This document shows, piece by piece, positions 43,821 through 53,300 of a stretch of DNA of 64,000 bases. Under the pieces are notes generated by a model. It was not told the origin of the DNA. It ran no database searches and saw only the letters and a program-made list of their open reading frames with translations. Location of the stretch: assembly GCA_964428345.1 (NCBI GenBank), contig CAYRYD010000019.1, positions 32,905-96,904 on the forward strand. The letters are read 5' to 3'. A program made the position numbers and the translations under genes. This DNA is from JABDMH01 sp964428345 (GTDB lineage: Bacteria; Bacteroidota; Bacteroidia; Chitinophagales; Saprospiraceae). The stretch's first letter is position 1. Each line of letters opens with the position of its first letter.

Positions 43821-44897
43821 TCAGGCGCAGCGATTGATGCAATTGAGGTCTTCAAAAGCCTCCTTCAACCGGGCAACAAACTGTTGTTCCCCTGCTCTTA
43901 ACCACACCCGCGGATCATAATACTTCTTATTGGGTTTGTCATCTCCTTCCGGATTACCAATCTGAGCCTGCAGATAATCTTTCTTGCCTTCATAATAACC
44001 TTTTACTCCGGCCCAGAAAGCCCACTGCATGTCCGTGTCAATATTCATTTTGATGGCACCGTAGCTGATAGCTTCCCGGATTTCCTGTTGGGAAGAACCA
44101 GATCCACCGTGAAACACGAAATTGATCGGATTGGGTTTGGTATTGAATTTATTTTGAACATAATCCTGCGAATTCTTCAGGATGATTGGCTTGAGCGAAA
44201 CATTGCCCGGTTTGTAAACCCCATGCACATTTCCAAACGCGGCGGCGATGGTAAAACGATTGCTGATCCTGCTTAATGCTTCGTAGGCATAGGATACTTC
44301 TTCCGGTTGAGTGTACAGCCGGCTACTGTCGACGCCTGTATTGTCTACCCCATCTTCTTCGCCTCCGGTAACTCCCAGTTCAATTTCCAGGGTCATTCCG
44401 ATGCGAGACATTCTTTCGAGATATTTACCGGAGATTTCGATATTTTCCTGGATGGGTTCTTCCGAAAGATCCAGCATATGACTGCTGTACAATGGATATC
44501 CTCTGGATTCATGAAATTTCTCGCCGGCATCCAGCAGGCCATCGACCCAGGGCAGTAATTTTTTAGCACAGTGGTCGGTATGTAAAATAACCGGCACTCC
44601 ATAGGCTGCTGCCATAGTATGCACATGCATGGCTCCGGAAATACCTCCCAGAATCGCTGCATTTTCTTTCTCATTGGACAATCCTTTACCCGCAAAAAAG
44701 GCAGCGCCTCCATTGGAAAACTGGATCATGACGGGTGAATTAACAGCCTTGGCGGTCTCCAGCACTGCATTGACCGAATTTGTTCCGATCACATTGACCG
44801 CCGGAAGGGCGAAGTCGTTCTCATTGGCATAATTTAGTAATTCGGTTACCTCATCGCCGTGCAATACACCAGGTCTGAATTTTGTCTTAGTACTCAT
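43821..44897 (-). CDS. fba: Class II fructose-bisphosphate aldolase
   Basis: A 358-residue enzyme, the length of E. coli-type class IIA aldolases. Zinc ligands appear in VILHTDHCAKKLLPW (catalytic Asp and ligand His) and in FHGGSGSSQQEI, with GNVHGVYKPGNV and MNIDTDMQWAFWAGV as further signatures. It splits fructose 1,6-bisphosphate into two triose phosphates in glycolysis and works in reverse in gluconeogenesis. It lies 32 bp downstream of trxB on the same strand and may be co-transcribed with it. Confidence 0.97.
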   Translation of the reverse strand: MSTKTKFRPGVLHGDEVTELLNYANENDFALPAVNVIGTNSVNAVLETAKAVNSPVMIQFSNGGAAFFAGKGLSNEKENAAILGGISGAMHVHTMAAAYGVPVILHTDHCAKKLLPWVDGLLDAGEKFHESRGYPLYSSHMLDLSEEPIQENIEISGKYLERMSRIGMTLEIELGVTGGEEDGVDNTGVDSSRLYTQPEEVSYAYEALSRISNRFTIAAAFGNVHGVYKPGNVSLKPIILKNSQDYVQNKFNTKPNPINFVFHGGSGSSQQEIREAISYGAIKMNIDTDMQWAFWAGVKGYYEGKKDYLQAQIGNPEGDDKPNKKYYDPRVWLRAGEQQFVARLKEAFEDLNCINRCA

Positions 44898-44929
44898 TTT
44901 TTCTAAGTTATTTAGTTTTTTATAGGTAT

Positions 44930-45871
44930 TTATATGATTCCCTTTTCCGTTAGATATCGTTCAGCATCCAGTGCAGCCATACAACCGGTACCCGCCGCGG
45001 TCACCGCCTGCCGGTATACCTTATCCCGGGCATCACCACTGGCAAAAACCCCCGGCACATTGCTATGGCCACTATCTGGTCGGGTAATTAGATAGCCGGT
45101 CTCGTCCATATCCAACCAGCCCTTAAACATATCGGTATTGGGTTTGTGACCGATCGCCACAAAAAAACCCTTAACCGGCAGGGTTGTTTCGTCTCCGGTC
45201 TTATTGTTTTTAACCCGGACTCCTTCCACACTCTCTTTGCCCAAAATCTCCTGTGCCTCCGTATTCCAGTGTACGGTGATATTCCTGGTATTCAAAACCC
45301 GGTCCTGCATGATTTTGGAGGCCCGCATTTCATCCCTTCGGACCAGGAGGTGGACCCTGGGACAAAGTTTGGCCAGATAAGTTGCTTCTTCTGCAGCTGT
45401 ATCACCACCGCCAACCACTGCCACATCCTGACCCCGGAAGAAAAATCCGTCACAAACGGCACAGGCCGATACTCCCTGATTCGTTAATCTTTTTTCTGAC
45501 TCCAATCCCAGCCATTTGGCACTGGCACCCGTGGCTATGATCACGGTATGCGCTTTCAATGATTCGCCAGCTTCCGTCCATACCGTATGCACGGGTCCGG
45601 TAAAATCGACCTTATTGATGAGCTCCATCCGAATGTCAGTACCAAACCGCTCCGCCTGCTTACGAAAATCTTCCATCATCTGAGGTCCAAGGATACCATC
45701 GGGATATCCCGGGTAGTTTTCGACATCGGTGGTGATCATTAACTGACCTCCGGGTTCCTGGCCTGTAAATAGTATGGGGTTTAAACCAGCTCTTGCAGCA
45801 TAGATCGCTGCGGTATATCCAGCAGGACCTGATCCAATGATCAGGCACAATGCTATCTCTTTATCAGACAT
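44930..45871 (-). CDS. trxB: Thioredoxin-disulfide reductase
   Basis: About 313 residues from the ATG at 45871 (MSDKEIALCLIIGSG); a longer frame to 45934 adds a tail with no family match. The FAD site is LIIGSGPAGYTAAIYAARAG, the redox centre is CAVC in VSACAVCDGFFF, and the NADPH site is VAVVGGGDTAAEEATYLAKL, with the ending GVFASGDARDKVYRQAVTAAGTG. It reduces thioredoxin using NADPH. A -7-like TATTTTTG on the minus strand lies at 45892-45899. Divergent from the subtilase gene across 175 bp. Confidence 0.97.
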   Translation of the reverse strand: MSDKEIALCLIIGSGPAGYTAAIYAARAGLNPILFTGQEPGGQLMITTDVENYPGYPDGILGPQMMEDFRKQAERFGTDIRMELINKVDFTGPVHTVWTEAGESLKAHTVIIATGASAKWLGLESEKRLTNQGVSACAVCDGFFFRGQDVAVVGGGDTAAEEATYLAKLCPRVHLLVRRDEMRASKIMQDRVLNTRNITVHWNTEAQEILGKESVEGVRVKNNKTGDETTLPVKGFFVAIGHKPNTDMFKGWLDMDETGYLITRPDSGHSNVPGVFASGDARDKVYRQAVTAAGTGCMAALDAERYLTEKGII

Positions 45872-46046
45872 ATCATTAAAAATGCAAGGTGCAAAAATAA
45901 AAATTAATCGATCCTGAGACCTAAGAAATAACAACTGATGTTGAGTAAAGATTAAAGTTGTTGATCACACTTATCGAATTATTCCGGCACTTCATCCGTT
46001 TTAATCAAAAGCGATCCGCTGATTTATTAATATTATAGGATTGTCA

Positions 46047-47567
46047 ATGATGCTTGAACTGATTTACCCCTGGTCTTTTACCAGTGCCCTGGTAGGTCTC
46101 CTGTGCTGGAGTCTGATCAAATCTCCACGGCTGGGAGTGCTTTTCCGAACCGTTTTCTTTCTCTCGATCGCGATCTGGGGCCTTGCCCTGTATCTGTCAC
46201 CGGCCGACCTGGCTGTAAAGGCAGGGATTGCACTCCGGGATCTTCTGGTGCTCGGAATCGCCAGTCTGGCTATGCACTGGGCCCGCAGCAATCCGATCTC
46301 CGGAATCCTGGTACTGATTGCCTCCGGGATCTTCCTTCAGTTCAGTTACCTTGACATTTTGAAATCATCTCCACTCCAGCCCGGTATTGAGTATGCATCG
46401 GAAGAACTGTTAGTTGATCTTGCGGATGTCGATGCCGGTCTGCTGGAATCGGTGGTAGCCAGCCATGGTGGCTCTGTGAGTCACGTTTTTGATCCGGCCG
46501 ACGGATCCCTCACCGATCTGGATGAGTACTACCTTGTTGATTTGCCGGGAAAGGCCAGCCAGCGTGAGATCGACAGACTGATCTCTGAACTCAACCGTAA
46601 ACAAATCATCGATTGGGCTGAGCCCAATGAAGTGATATCCCTCTCGCCGGTTGAAACCGAACTCGAACCAGCCCTGAATACGGCTTCATCAGGCCTGGTC
46701 AACGATCCCGATGTAGGAAAGCAATGGGCTTTTGAGGCCCTTGAAATTCCCGATCTCTACCAGATACTTTCCCTAAAGACGGTCACTCCCAGGAAAGTGG
46801 CGCTGATTGCCGTGCTGGATACTGGTGTAGACGCCAATCATGAGGATCTGAAAAATTCCTATCAAAGTACCAATCTAAAATATGACCTTGATGTACAGGG
46901 TCACGGCACCCATGTTGCAGGTATAGCTGCTGCAGTCAGTAACAATAACCTGGGTATCGCTTCGTTTGATCCTTCTCACGAATTTGTGCGGGTGACCAGT
47001 ATCAAAGTGCTCTCCGATCAGGGTTTTGGCAGTCAGGCCAACATTGTTAAGGGCATGATCGAAGCAGCGGATGCAGGTGCCGATGTTATTTCCATGTCCC
47101 TGGGTGGCCGCAGCAACAGTGAGCGGGAATTAACTTATGAAAAAGCCGTAAAGTATTGCAATGACAAGGGAGCGGTCGTCATTGTTGCGGCAGGTAACTC
47201 CAACGCCAACGCCAAATTTTATACCCCGGCCAATGTGAAAAATGTGATCGCGGTATCGGCCGTAAACCGGGCGCTGGAGATGACGCCATTTTCCAATTCG
47301 GTGGCCGATATTGAATATGGCATTGCAGCTCCCGGTGATGAGATCTACTCCACTTTTCCAAAGAATCAATACAAGGCTTTCCGGGGCACTTCCATGGCTT
47401 GTCCTCACGTCTCCAGTCTGGCTGGAATCTTGAAAAGCCTGGACCCTGATCTGACTACGGCTGACATTTACCATATTCTTGAAAACACCGGAAAAAACAG
47501 CAGGCAAGGCAAGCAGACCGGAAAAATCATTGATCCCGGAGCTGCTGTCAGGGCGGTGCTCGACTAG
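46047..47567 (+). CDS. Membrane-anchored S8 (subtilisin-like) serine protease
   Basis: About 506 residues; the ATG at 46047 or 46050 is preferred over the TTG at 46041. The first 105 residues hold four predicted transmembrane helices (near 8-26, 33-54, 59-80 and 86-104). A short prodomain-like region (about 115-205; DPADGSLTDLDEYYLVDLPGK, IDWAEPNEVISL) resembles inhibitor I9. The catalytic domain has the full triad: Asp in AVLDTGVDANHEDL, His in VQGHGTHVAGIAAA and Ser in FRGTSMACPHVSSLAG. The helical anchor is unusual because most Bacteroidota subtilases are secreted. The protease domain should face the periplasm. Confidence 0.93.
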   Translation: MMLELIYPWSFTSALVGLLCWSLIKSPRLGVLFRTVFFLSIAIWGLALYLSPADLAVKAGIALRDLLVLGIASLAMHWARSNPISGILVLIASGIFLQFSYLDILKSSPLQPGIEYASEELLVDLADVDAGLLESVVASHGGSVSHVFDPADGSLTDLDEYYLVDLPGKASQREIDRLISELNRKQIIDWAEPNEVISLSPVETELEPALNTASSGLVNDPDVGKQWAFEALEIPDLYQILSLKTVTPRKVALIAVLDTGVDANHEDLKNSYQSTNLKYDLDVQGHGTHVAGIAAAVSNNNLGIASFDPSHEFVRVTSIKVLSDQGFGSQANIVKGMIEAADAGADVISMSLGGRSNSERELTYEKAVKYCNDKGAVVIVAAGNSNANAKFYTPANVKNVIAVSAVNRALEMTPFSNSVADIEYGIAAPGDEIYSTFPKNQYKAFRGTSMACPHVSSLAGILKSLDPDLTTADIYHILENTGKNSRQGKQTGKIIDPGAAVRAVLD

Positions 47568-47623
47568 AGTGTGTTGTTCGATGCAATATTTATTTGCGAA
47601 TCGCAACATCAGGATCGTTGATT

Positions 47624-48151
47624 TCATTGCAGTACCTGCATCACAGCCGACAACAAGCGGTCTGCATTTTCTTCCTTGGACAGGGTCAGATCAAGATCGA
47701 CCGTGGTCTTTGCCTGATTGTAATAGACTTCACGTGTCTTGAGCATCTGGGTCACAAAATCCAGGAGTTCTTCTTTAGACTTATTGGCAATTAAAGGCCG
47801 GGAGCCGGTTGACTGAATGAGTCTCCCGGCAATAGCTGCCGCCGAAGATCGAAGGTAGATCGTATGACCATATGTATTCATGAGCTCCAGGTTGTTATGA
47901 AAGCATGGCAATCCTCCTCCCGTTCCCATAATAAATTGATCGCGGGTCTGGATAACTTCCCTGAGCAGATCGTGCTCCAGCTTTCGAAAGAACGGCTCAC
48001 CGAGATTAGTAAAAATCTCCGTAATGGTCATTTGCTGGTAATCCTCCAGGAGAGCATCAAAATCCAGGAATTCCATTAAAAGCCTTTCAGCGACCATCCG
48101 GCCAAGGGTGCTTTTACCTACTCCCATATAACCCAGAAGAAAAATCCGCAT
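47624..48151 (-). CDS. aroK: Shikimate kinase
   Basis: A 175-residue P-loop kinase. Walker A is LLGYMGVGKSTLG, the shikimate-binding Asp lies in FLDFDALLED, and the FRKLEHDLLREV and GTGGGLPCF blocks are family signatures, followed by the lid Arg in STGSRPLIAN. It phosphorylates shikimate at the 3-hydroxyl in aromatic amino acid synthesis. It stands alone, convergent with the subtilase gene and divergent from yajC. Confidence 0.95.
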   Translation of the reverse strand: MRIFLLGYMGVGKSTLGRMVAERLLMEFLDFDALLEDYQQMTITEIFTNLGEPFFRKLEHDLLREVIQTRDQFIMGTGGGLPCFHNNLELMNTYGHTIYLRSSAAAIAGRLIQSTGSRPLIANKSKEELLDFVTQMLKTREVYYNQAKTTVDLDLTLSKEENADRLLSAVMQVLQ

Positions 48152-48301
48152 TTACCGTAAAGTTATGGCTCAAAATAAGGAAAAGCTGTCATTTGACATT
48201 TGCGTTCCTAACCTGGCAAATCGCACTGGAAACTTAACCGGAAGTAAGGGAGAGAATCCTTAAAATATGCGTAGATTTGCAATTGACATTGTATAGCTAA
48301 T

Positions 48302-48601
48302 ATGATTTTTCTACAACAAACGGTGAATCCCATTATGAACTTTCTGCCTTTAATCGGGATTTTCATAGTTTTCTATTTCTTCTTTATCCGGCCACAACAG
48401 AAGAAGGCTAAATCGCAAACTAATTTTCTTGCTAATATCAATAAGGGAGATGACGTAGTCACCGCCAGTGGTATCATCGGCAAGATCAACAAAATTGAAG
48501 ATGATATTGTAACCTTACAAGTCGATCAAAAAACCTTTATCCGGGTAACCAAGAACTCCATATCCAAAGAAATGACGGAAGCCACCAAGTTGAATGCTTG
48601 A
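48302..48601 (+). CDS. yajC: Preprotein translocase accessory subunit YajC
   Basis: A 99-residue protein with one N-terminal transmembrane helix (about residues 13-32, PLIGIFIVFYFFFIRPQQKK) ending in the diagnostic RPQQKKAK, then a small beta domain (GDDVVTASGIIGKINKI). It joins the SecDF complex. A -7-like TAGATTTG lies at 48272-48279, so the transcript should start near 48286. Its stop overlaps the next gene by 8 bp. Confidence 0.95.
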   Translation: MIFLQQTVNPIMNFLPLIGIFIVFYFFFIRPQQKKAKSQTNFLANINKGDDVVTASGIIGKINKIEDDIVTLQVDQKTFIRVTKNSISKEMTEATKLNA

Positions 48602-49544
48602 GCGATTCATTCAATCGATCCGGTCTTTTTCCACTCCTGACAGGCTTAGTATTTCTATCTGTCTCTTCCTGTCAGCCATTGGCTGGTTTCTCACCAAGAT
48701 GAGCAAGGATTACAATCATCAGATGACCTTTGCCTTGAAGTATCACCTTCCTGGGAGCCTGGCCTTTGAATCCTCCCCTCCTGAATCGTTAAATGCGGAT
48801 CTGAGGGCCAGTGGATGGTCCTTGTTAAGGCTCTCTCTCAGCAGTGCTGATGATACCATTTGGCTGGACGAATCCAGGATCTTTGAAGGTCAGATTTCTA
48901 CCCGAATCCTGCTTGGTGAGAGTCTTCATCCTCTGGCAGGTGATGAGCTGGCCATCACCAATGTGTCACCTCAGCAATTGCAGTTGACCCTGGTGGAAAG
49001 ACATTCCAAAAAAGTACCGATATGGCTTGACGGAGAAATCATCCTGAATACCCAGTATCAGTTAAAGGAACCACTCCGGTTTGATCCCGATTCAGTGACG
49101 ATCTTTGGATCGGAAGACCACCTGACACGGTTGAATTTCTGGCCAACCAGCGAATTTACCAAAGAGGAAGTGGATCAGGATTTCCGGCTTACCCTGAACC
49201 TGAGAAATGCTGCTCCGGCAATTACCACCGATATCACCGAAACAACCCTCGATGTAAAGGTGGATCAGGTGACTGAAAAGGAGGTCTACGTACCGGTTAC
49301 TATCCCTGATTCTCTTGCAGGTCACATAAGGATCTTTCCGGGAGAGGTACTAATCAAAGTCAATCTGGGACTGAGTCGGTACGAGGAGGTAAATTCGGAT
49401 GATTTCCGGGTTGAATTGAAAAAGGGTTCTTTCGGTGAAAATAGATGCGAAGTGGTAGTTACTGCCTTACCCGACTTTGTCAATTACATGTCACATACAC
49501 CCGGTTTTGTCGATTTTTATCGTTTAAATTCCTCCGAAAAATGA
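48594..49544 (+). CDS. YbbR-like domain protein
   Basis: A 316-residue protein with an N-terminal membrane helix (about residues 15-34, LSISICLFLSAIGWFLTKM) and a periplasmic part with YbbR-like beta repeats (QLQLTLVERHSKKVPIWLDGEI, LRFDPDSVTIFGSEDHLTRL, TLDVKVDQVTEKEVYVPVTIPD). Bacteroidota homologues lie next to yajC. In Firmicutes the family (CdaR) controls the c-di-AMP cyclase, but no such cyclase gene is here. It overlaps yajC by 8 bp and the HAD gene by 4 bp, so the three are translationally linked. Confidence 0.85.
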   Translation: MLERFIQSIRSFSTPDRLSISICLFLSAIGWFLTKMSKDYNHQMTFALKYHLPGSLAFESSPPESLNADLRASGWSLLRLSLSSADDTIWLDESRIFEGQISTRILLGESLHPLAGDELAITNVSPQQLQLTLVERHSKKVPIWLDGEIILNTQYQLKEPLRFDPDSVTIFGSEDHLTRLNFWPTSEFTKEEVDQDFRLTLNLRNAAPAITTDITETTLDVKVDQVTEKEVYVPVTIPDSLAGHIRIFPGEVLIKVNLGLSRYEEVNSDDFRVELKKGSFGENRCEVVVTALPDFVNYMSHTPGFVDFYRLNSSEK

Positions 49545-50200
49545 TCCGTGAAAAGCTGTTGATCTTTGATTGTGACGGCACGCTCGTTGATAGTGAAGGC
49601 ATTGCCAATCAGGTGTTTCTGGACGCAGTTAATGAACTGGGGATCCCTGTTACTCCGGAAGAGGCCTGGGATCACTTTCCGGGCACTTCACTCGCTCTGT
49701 GTATCAGGTATGTCGAAGAAACCTATCAGGTACGCCTTCCCGATGATTTTGTAGCCAGACAGCGGCAACGACAACAGATTGAATTCAGAAACCGGCTTCA
49801 ACCGATCCGGGGAGTGCAGGCAGCGTTAAACCGGTTGCCTCACAAGAAATGCGTGGCCAGCAATGGTCCTATGGAAGTCATCCGAACCAACCTCCGCACG
49901 ACCGGACTGGATCACCATTTTGAGGAACGAATTTATAGCGCATATGAATTGGAAAAGTGGAAACCCGAACCCGATCTTTTCCTGCATGCTGCCGGAAATC
50001 TGGGGTACGATGAACAAGATTGTCTGGTGATTGAAGACAGCCTGGCCGGAATGCAGGCGGGGATAAATGCTGGTATGGTCGTGCTGGCTTACCGGCCACC
50101 GCATCATCCTTACAAAATCGATATTGAAGGAATCACTTCTTTTGAGGACATGTCAGAACTACCAGATCTTATCACCTCCATTCATCACCATTGGGTCTGA
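49541..50200 (+). CDS. HAD superfamily phosphatase (beta-phosphoglucomutase-like group)
   Basis: About 219 residues from the ATG at 49541, which overlaps the YbbR stop (ATGA); a longer frame to 49445 lies inside ybbR and has no family character. HAD motif I is LLIFDCDGTLVDSEG, motif II is KCVASNGPMEVI with the Ser position in ASNG, motif III is the Lys in ELEKWKPEPDLFLHA, and motif IV is CLVIEDSLAGMQAG. It probably acts on a small phosphorylated metabolite. The substrate is not evident. Confidence 0.92.
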   Translation: MIREKLLIFDCDGTLVDSEGIANQVFLDAVNELGIPVTPEEAWDHFPGTSLALCIRYVEETYQVRLPDDFVARQRQRQQIEFRNRLQPIRGVQAALNRLPHKKCVASNGPMEVIRTNLRTTGLDHHFEERIYSAYELEKWKPEPDLFLHAAGNLGYDEQDCLVIEDSLAGMQAGINAGMVVLAYRPPHHPYKIDIEGITSFEDMSELPDLITSIHHHWV

Positions 50201-50308
50201 TAGAGTATCCACGCCGTATCCGGGCTTATAAATGACGCCATCAAAGCTTTGATTCTCAGTGAGAAACGAGGGATCTCTAATGCTACTCTCCGGTACAACC
50301 CGCCAACC

Positions 50309-53300
50309 CTAATGAAGAATGGTTACATTTCCCTTTTCGATATGCTGATCACCACCGATACACAAAATCCGGAGATAATAGCCGTACACATCCGGAGCCA
50401 ATAACTTATCCCGGAAGGTTCCGTCCCAACCCTGATTTGGATCGTGCGATTCGAAGACTTTCTCACCCCACCGGTCGTAGATGAAAAGATCCATTTCCTG
50501 GATATATTTCCCTCTCACATACAGCACGTCATTCTCATTATCATTATTAGGACTAAAAGCATTCGGCATGAATAAAAACGGAGGTTCACATTGCACTATA
50601 ATAACCACCACTGTTACCTGTTTGGTTGCCGTACAGCCACCCGCATCGGTAATCTCCACTGTAAATGTGGTTGTCTGATCAGGAACCGCCACCGTAGTAT
50701 TACTGGTTGGAGTCTGCAATACGTCGGAAGGTGTCCAGCTATAGGTAGCTCCCTGTTCCAGAGTGGCAGTCAATGTTGAAGACTCTCCGAAGAAAATCGT
50801 ATCCGGATCGGCAGTCACCATAAAACGGTCAAGATCACTTACCTCAACTGTTATACTATCGGTTGCAACGCATCCGTCTTCATAGTACACTGTAGCAAAA
50901 TAGGTGGAAGTCATTTCAGGTCGAACAGTCACTCTCTCGCCGCCCTGACCTAAGACGATGTCATCGGCCGGAGACCAGATAATGGAATCAATCTGGAAAT
51001 CAGTCGTATTTGTAACAATAATATCGACCGGTTCATCGGGACAAACCATTTCCTCTTTACTTAGATCAAACTGCAACGTGCGCACTCCGAGGAAGATGCT
51101 GTCTTCATAGACACAGGGACCAACCATGCCTCTGATCCGGTAATAACCACTAGTAGTCAGTACTACCGTGAGACTGCTATCCATACCGAGTACATTGCCA
51201 CTGGGATCTAGCCAGGACCAGGAATCCAGGAGCTCGACCTTGGCGGTAACGATAACCGTATCGCCGGGACAAGCCATGGTAACACTATCAGAGGTTATCA
51301 ATTTCACATATTCAGCCAGTACAACCTTCAATTCGGTCTCTATCCTGCAGGTTTCGTCGGCAGGATCCACTATGGTCACTGAAAAGACTGTTGTCTCCGT
51401 GATGGTTGCGGTTGGGTTAAATGAAGTCGGGTCATCCAGCAGCTCAGCAGGAGCCCACTGGTAAGTGAAGGCAGCATTTCCATTCGGATTCAATTGTACT
51501 TCGCCAGGCATACATGCAAGAATTGAATCCGCGAGATCCCTGACCAAACGGTCATCCGGGAAAACAGCTACTGTACCCATAATGGTACAGGTGTCGTTGA
51601 GCGGATCGGTCACCGTTACCATAAAGGTGCGGGGTTCCCTCAAGCTCACCACCGGATTGGCCGCCGTCGTATCACTGATGGCCGGATCGGCCTTCCAGGC
51701 ATAAATATAATTGGGATTGCGGTTTGGATTCAGTGGAATGGACCGAACATCACAAGTGTAGATCGTATCGGCAAAATCGACAAAATCATCACCGGTGATG
51801 GTAATCCGTTTTGCTCTCACTGCCAGACAATTGGGATCATCGTTTGATTTTAACTCAACATCATAGGTACCCGCTACCGGATAAGTGTAGGTCGGGTTTT
51901 CCTCTGTCGATATAAAACCAGGATTGGTAGGGTCGCCAAAAGTCCAGATGAAGTTGGTTGCTCCACGGCTCTGATTGATAAACCGGACTTCCAGGGAATT
52001 GCATTCCTTCTCTTCATCAAAATTCATCAGGACATCCGAATCGACAATCGTAATATAGATTGTCTTCATGATGGTACACATACCGCTGGAATCACTGATC
52101 GTGGCAGTATATGCCGTATTTTCCAATGGGCTTGCGATCGGATTCGGATGCGTGGGATCATCCAATCCAGTGGTTGGAGACCAACTATATACGAGGTTGG
52201 GATTAGCTCCTGGATTCAGGAAGAAAGAACTGCTGTCGCAAATGAAAAGGCTATCGCCATCTTCAAAGCCTCCGTCATCCAGACCATACTTGACGTACAA
52301 TGGAATTCTCACTACGCAGGTCGAATCATTCGGGTCTTCAATTCTGGCAACAAACCGAACATTCTGTCCAGTCATATTAGCACTTGGATTATAGCTGGTT
52401 GGATCGTCCAGAAGTTCAGCGGGAGTCCACTCATAGATCAGCTCAGGATCTCCGTTGGGATTCAAAGGGATCGGACCAATCTCACAATAATGTAAGGTGT
52501 CTCCAAGATCGACGACTAATTGATCTCCGATCAAAACGTTGACTGTGCCCTCAACCACACAACTGTCATTAAGTGGATCAATCACCGTGACTTTAAAAGT
52601 TACATCTTCGCGTGCATATACCTCGGGAATGGCTGCGGTCACATCACTGATCAACGGATGGGGATCCCACTGATACTTATACAGGGGATTCAAACCTGTA
52701 TTGAGATCGATCAGACTGGGACCACAATTGGAAATGGTCTTCTCAAATGGTACAAAATCGTCACCGGTCAGGGTTATCCTTTTTGCCCTGACTGCCAGGC
52801 AGTTCGGGTCATCGTTAGATTTTAATTCAACATCATAGGTACCCGCCACCGGATATGTGTAGGTCGGGTTTTCCTCTGTCGACATGAAACCAGGATTGGT
52901 GGGGTCGCCGAAAGTCCAGATAAAGTTAGTCGCTCCCCGGCTCTGATTGATAAACCGGACTTCCAGAGAATTGCATTCCTTCTCTTCATCAAAATTCATC
53001 AGCACATCCGAATCGACAATCGTAATATAGATCGTCTTCGTGATGGTACACATACCGCTGGAGTCGCTGATCGTGGCAGTATATGCCGTATTTTCCAATG
53101 GACTGGCGATCGGATTCGGATGTGTCGGATCATCCAGGCCAGTGGTTGGAGACCAGCTATAAACGAGGTTGGGATTGGCTCCCGGATTTAGGAAGAAAGA
53201 ACTGCTGTCGCAAATAAACAGACTATCGCCATCTTCAAATCCTCCGTCATCCAGACCTATTTTTACATAGAGTGGAATCCTGACCACACAGGTAGAATCG

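Noticed and set aside
49445..49540. N-terminal extension of the HAD phosphatase
   Set aside because: It reads another frame of ybbR; the ATG at 49541 directly precedes the HAD motif and overlaps the ybbR stop.
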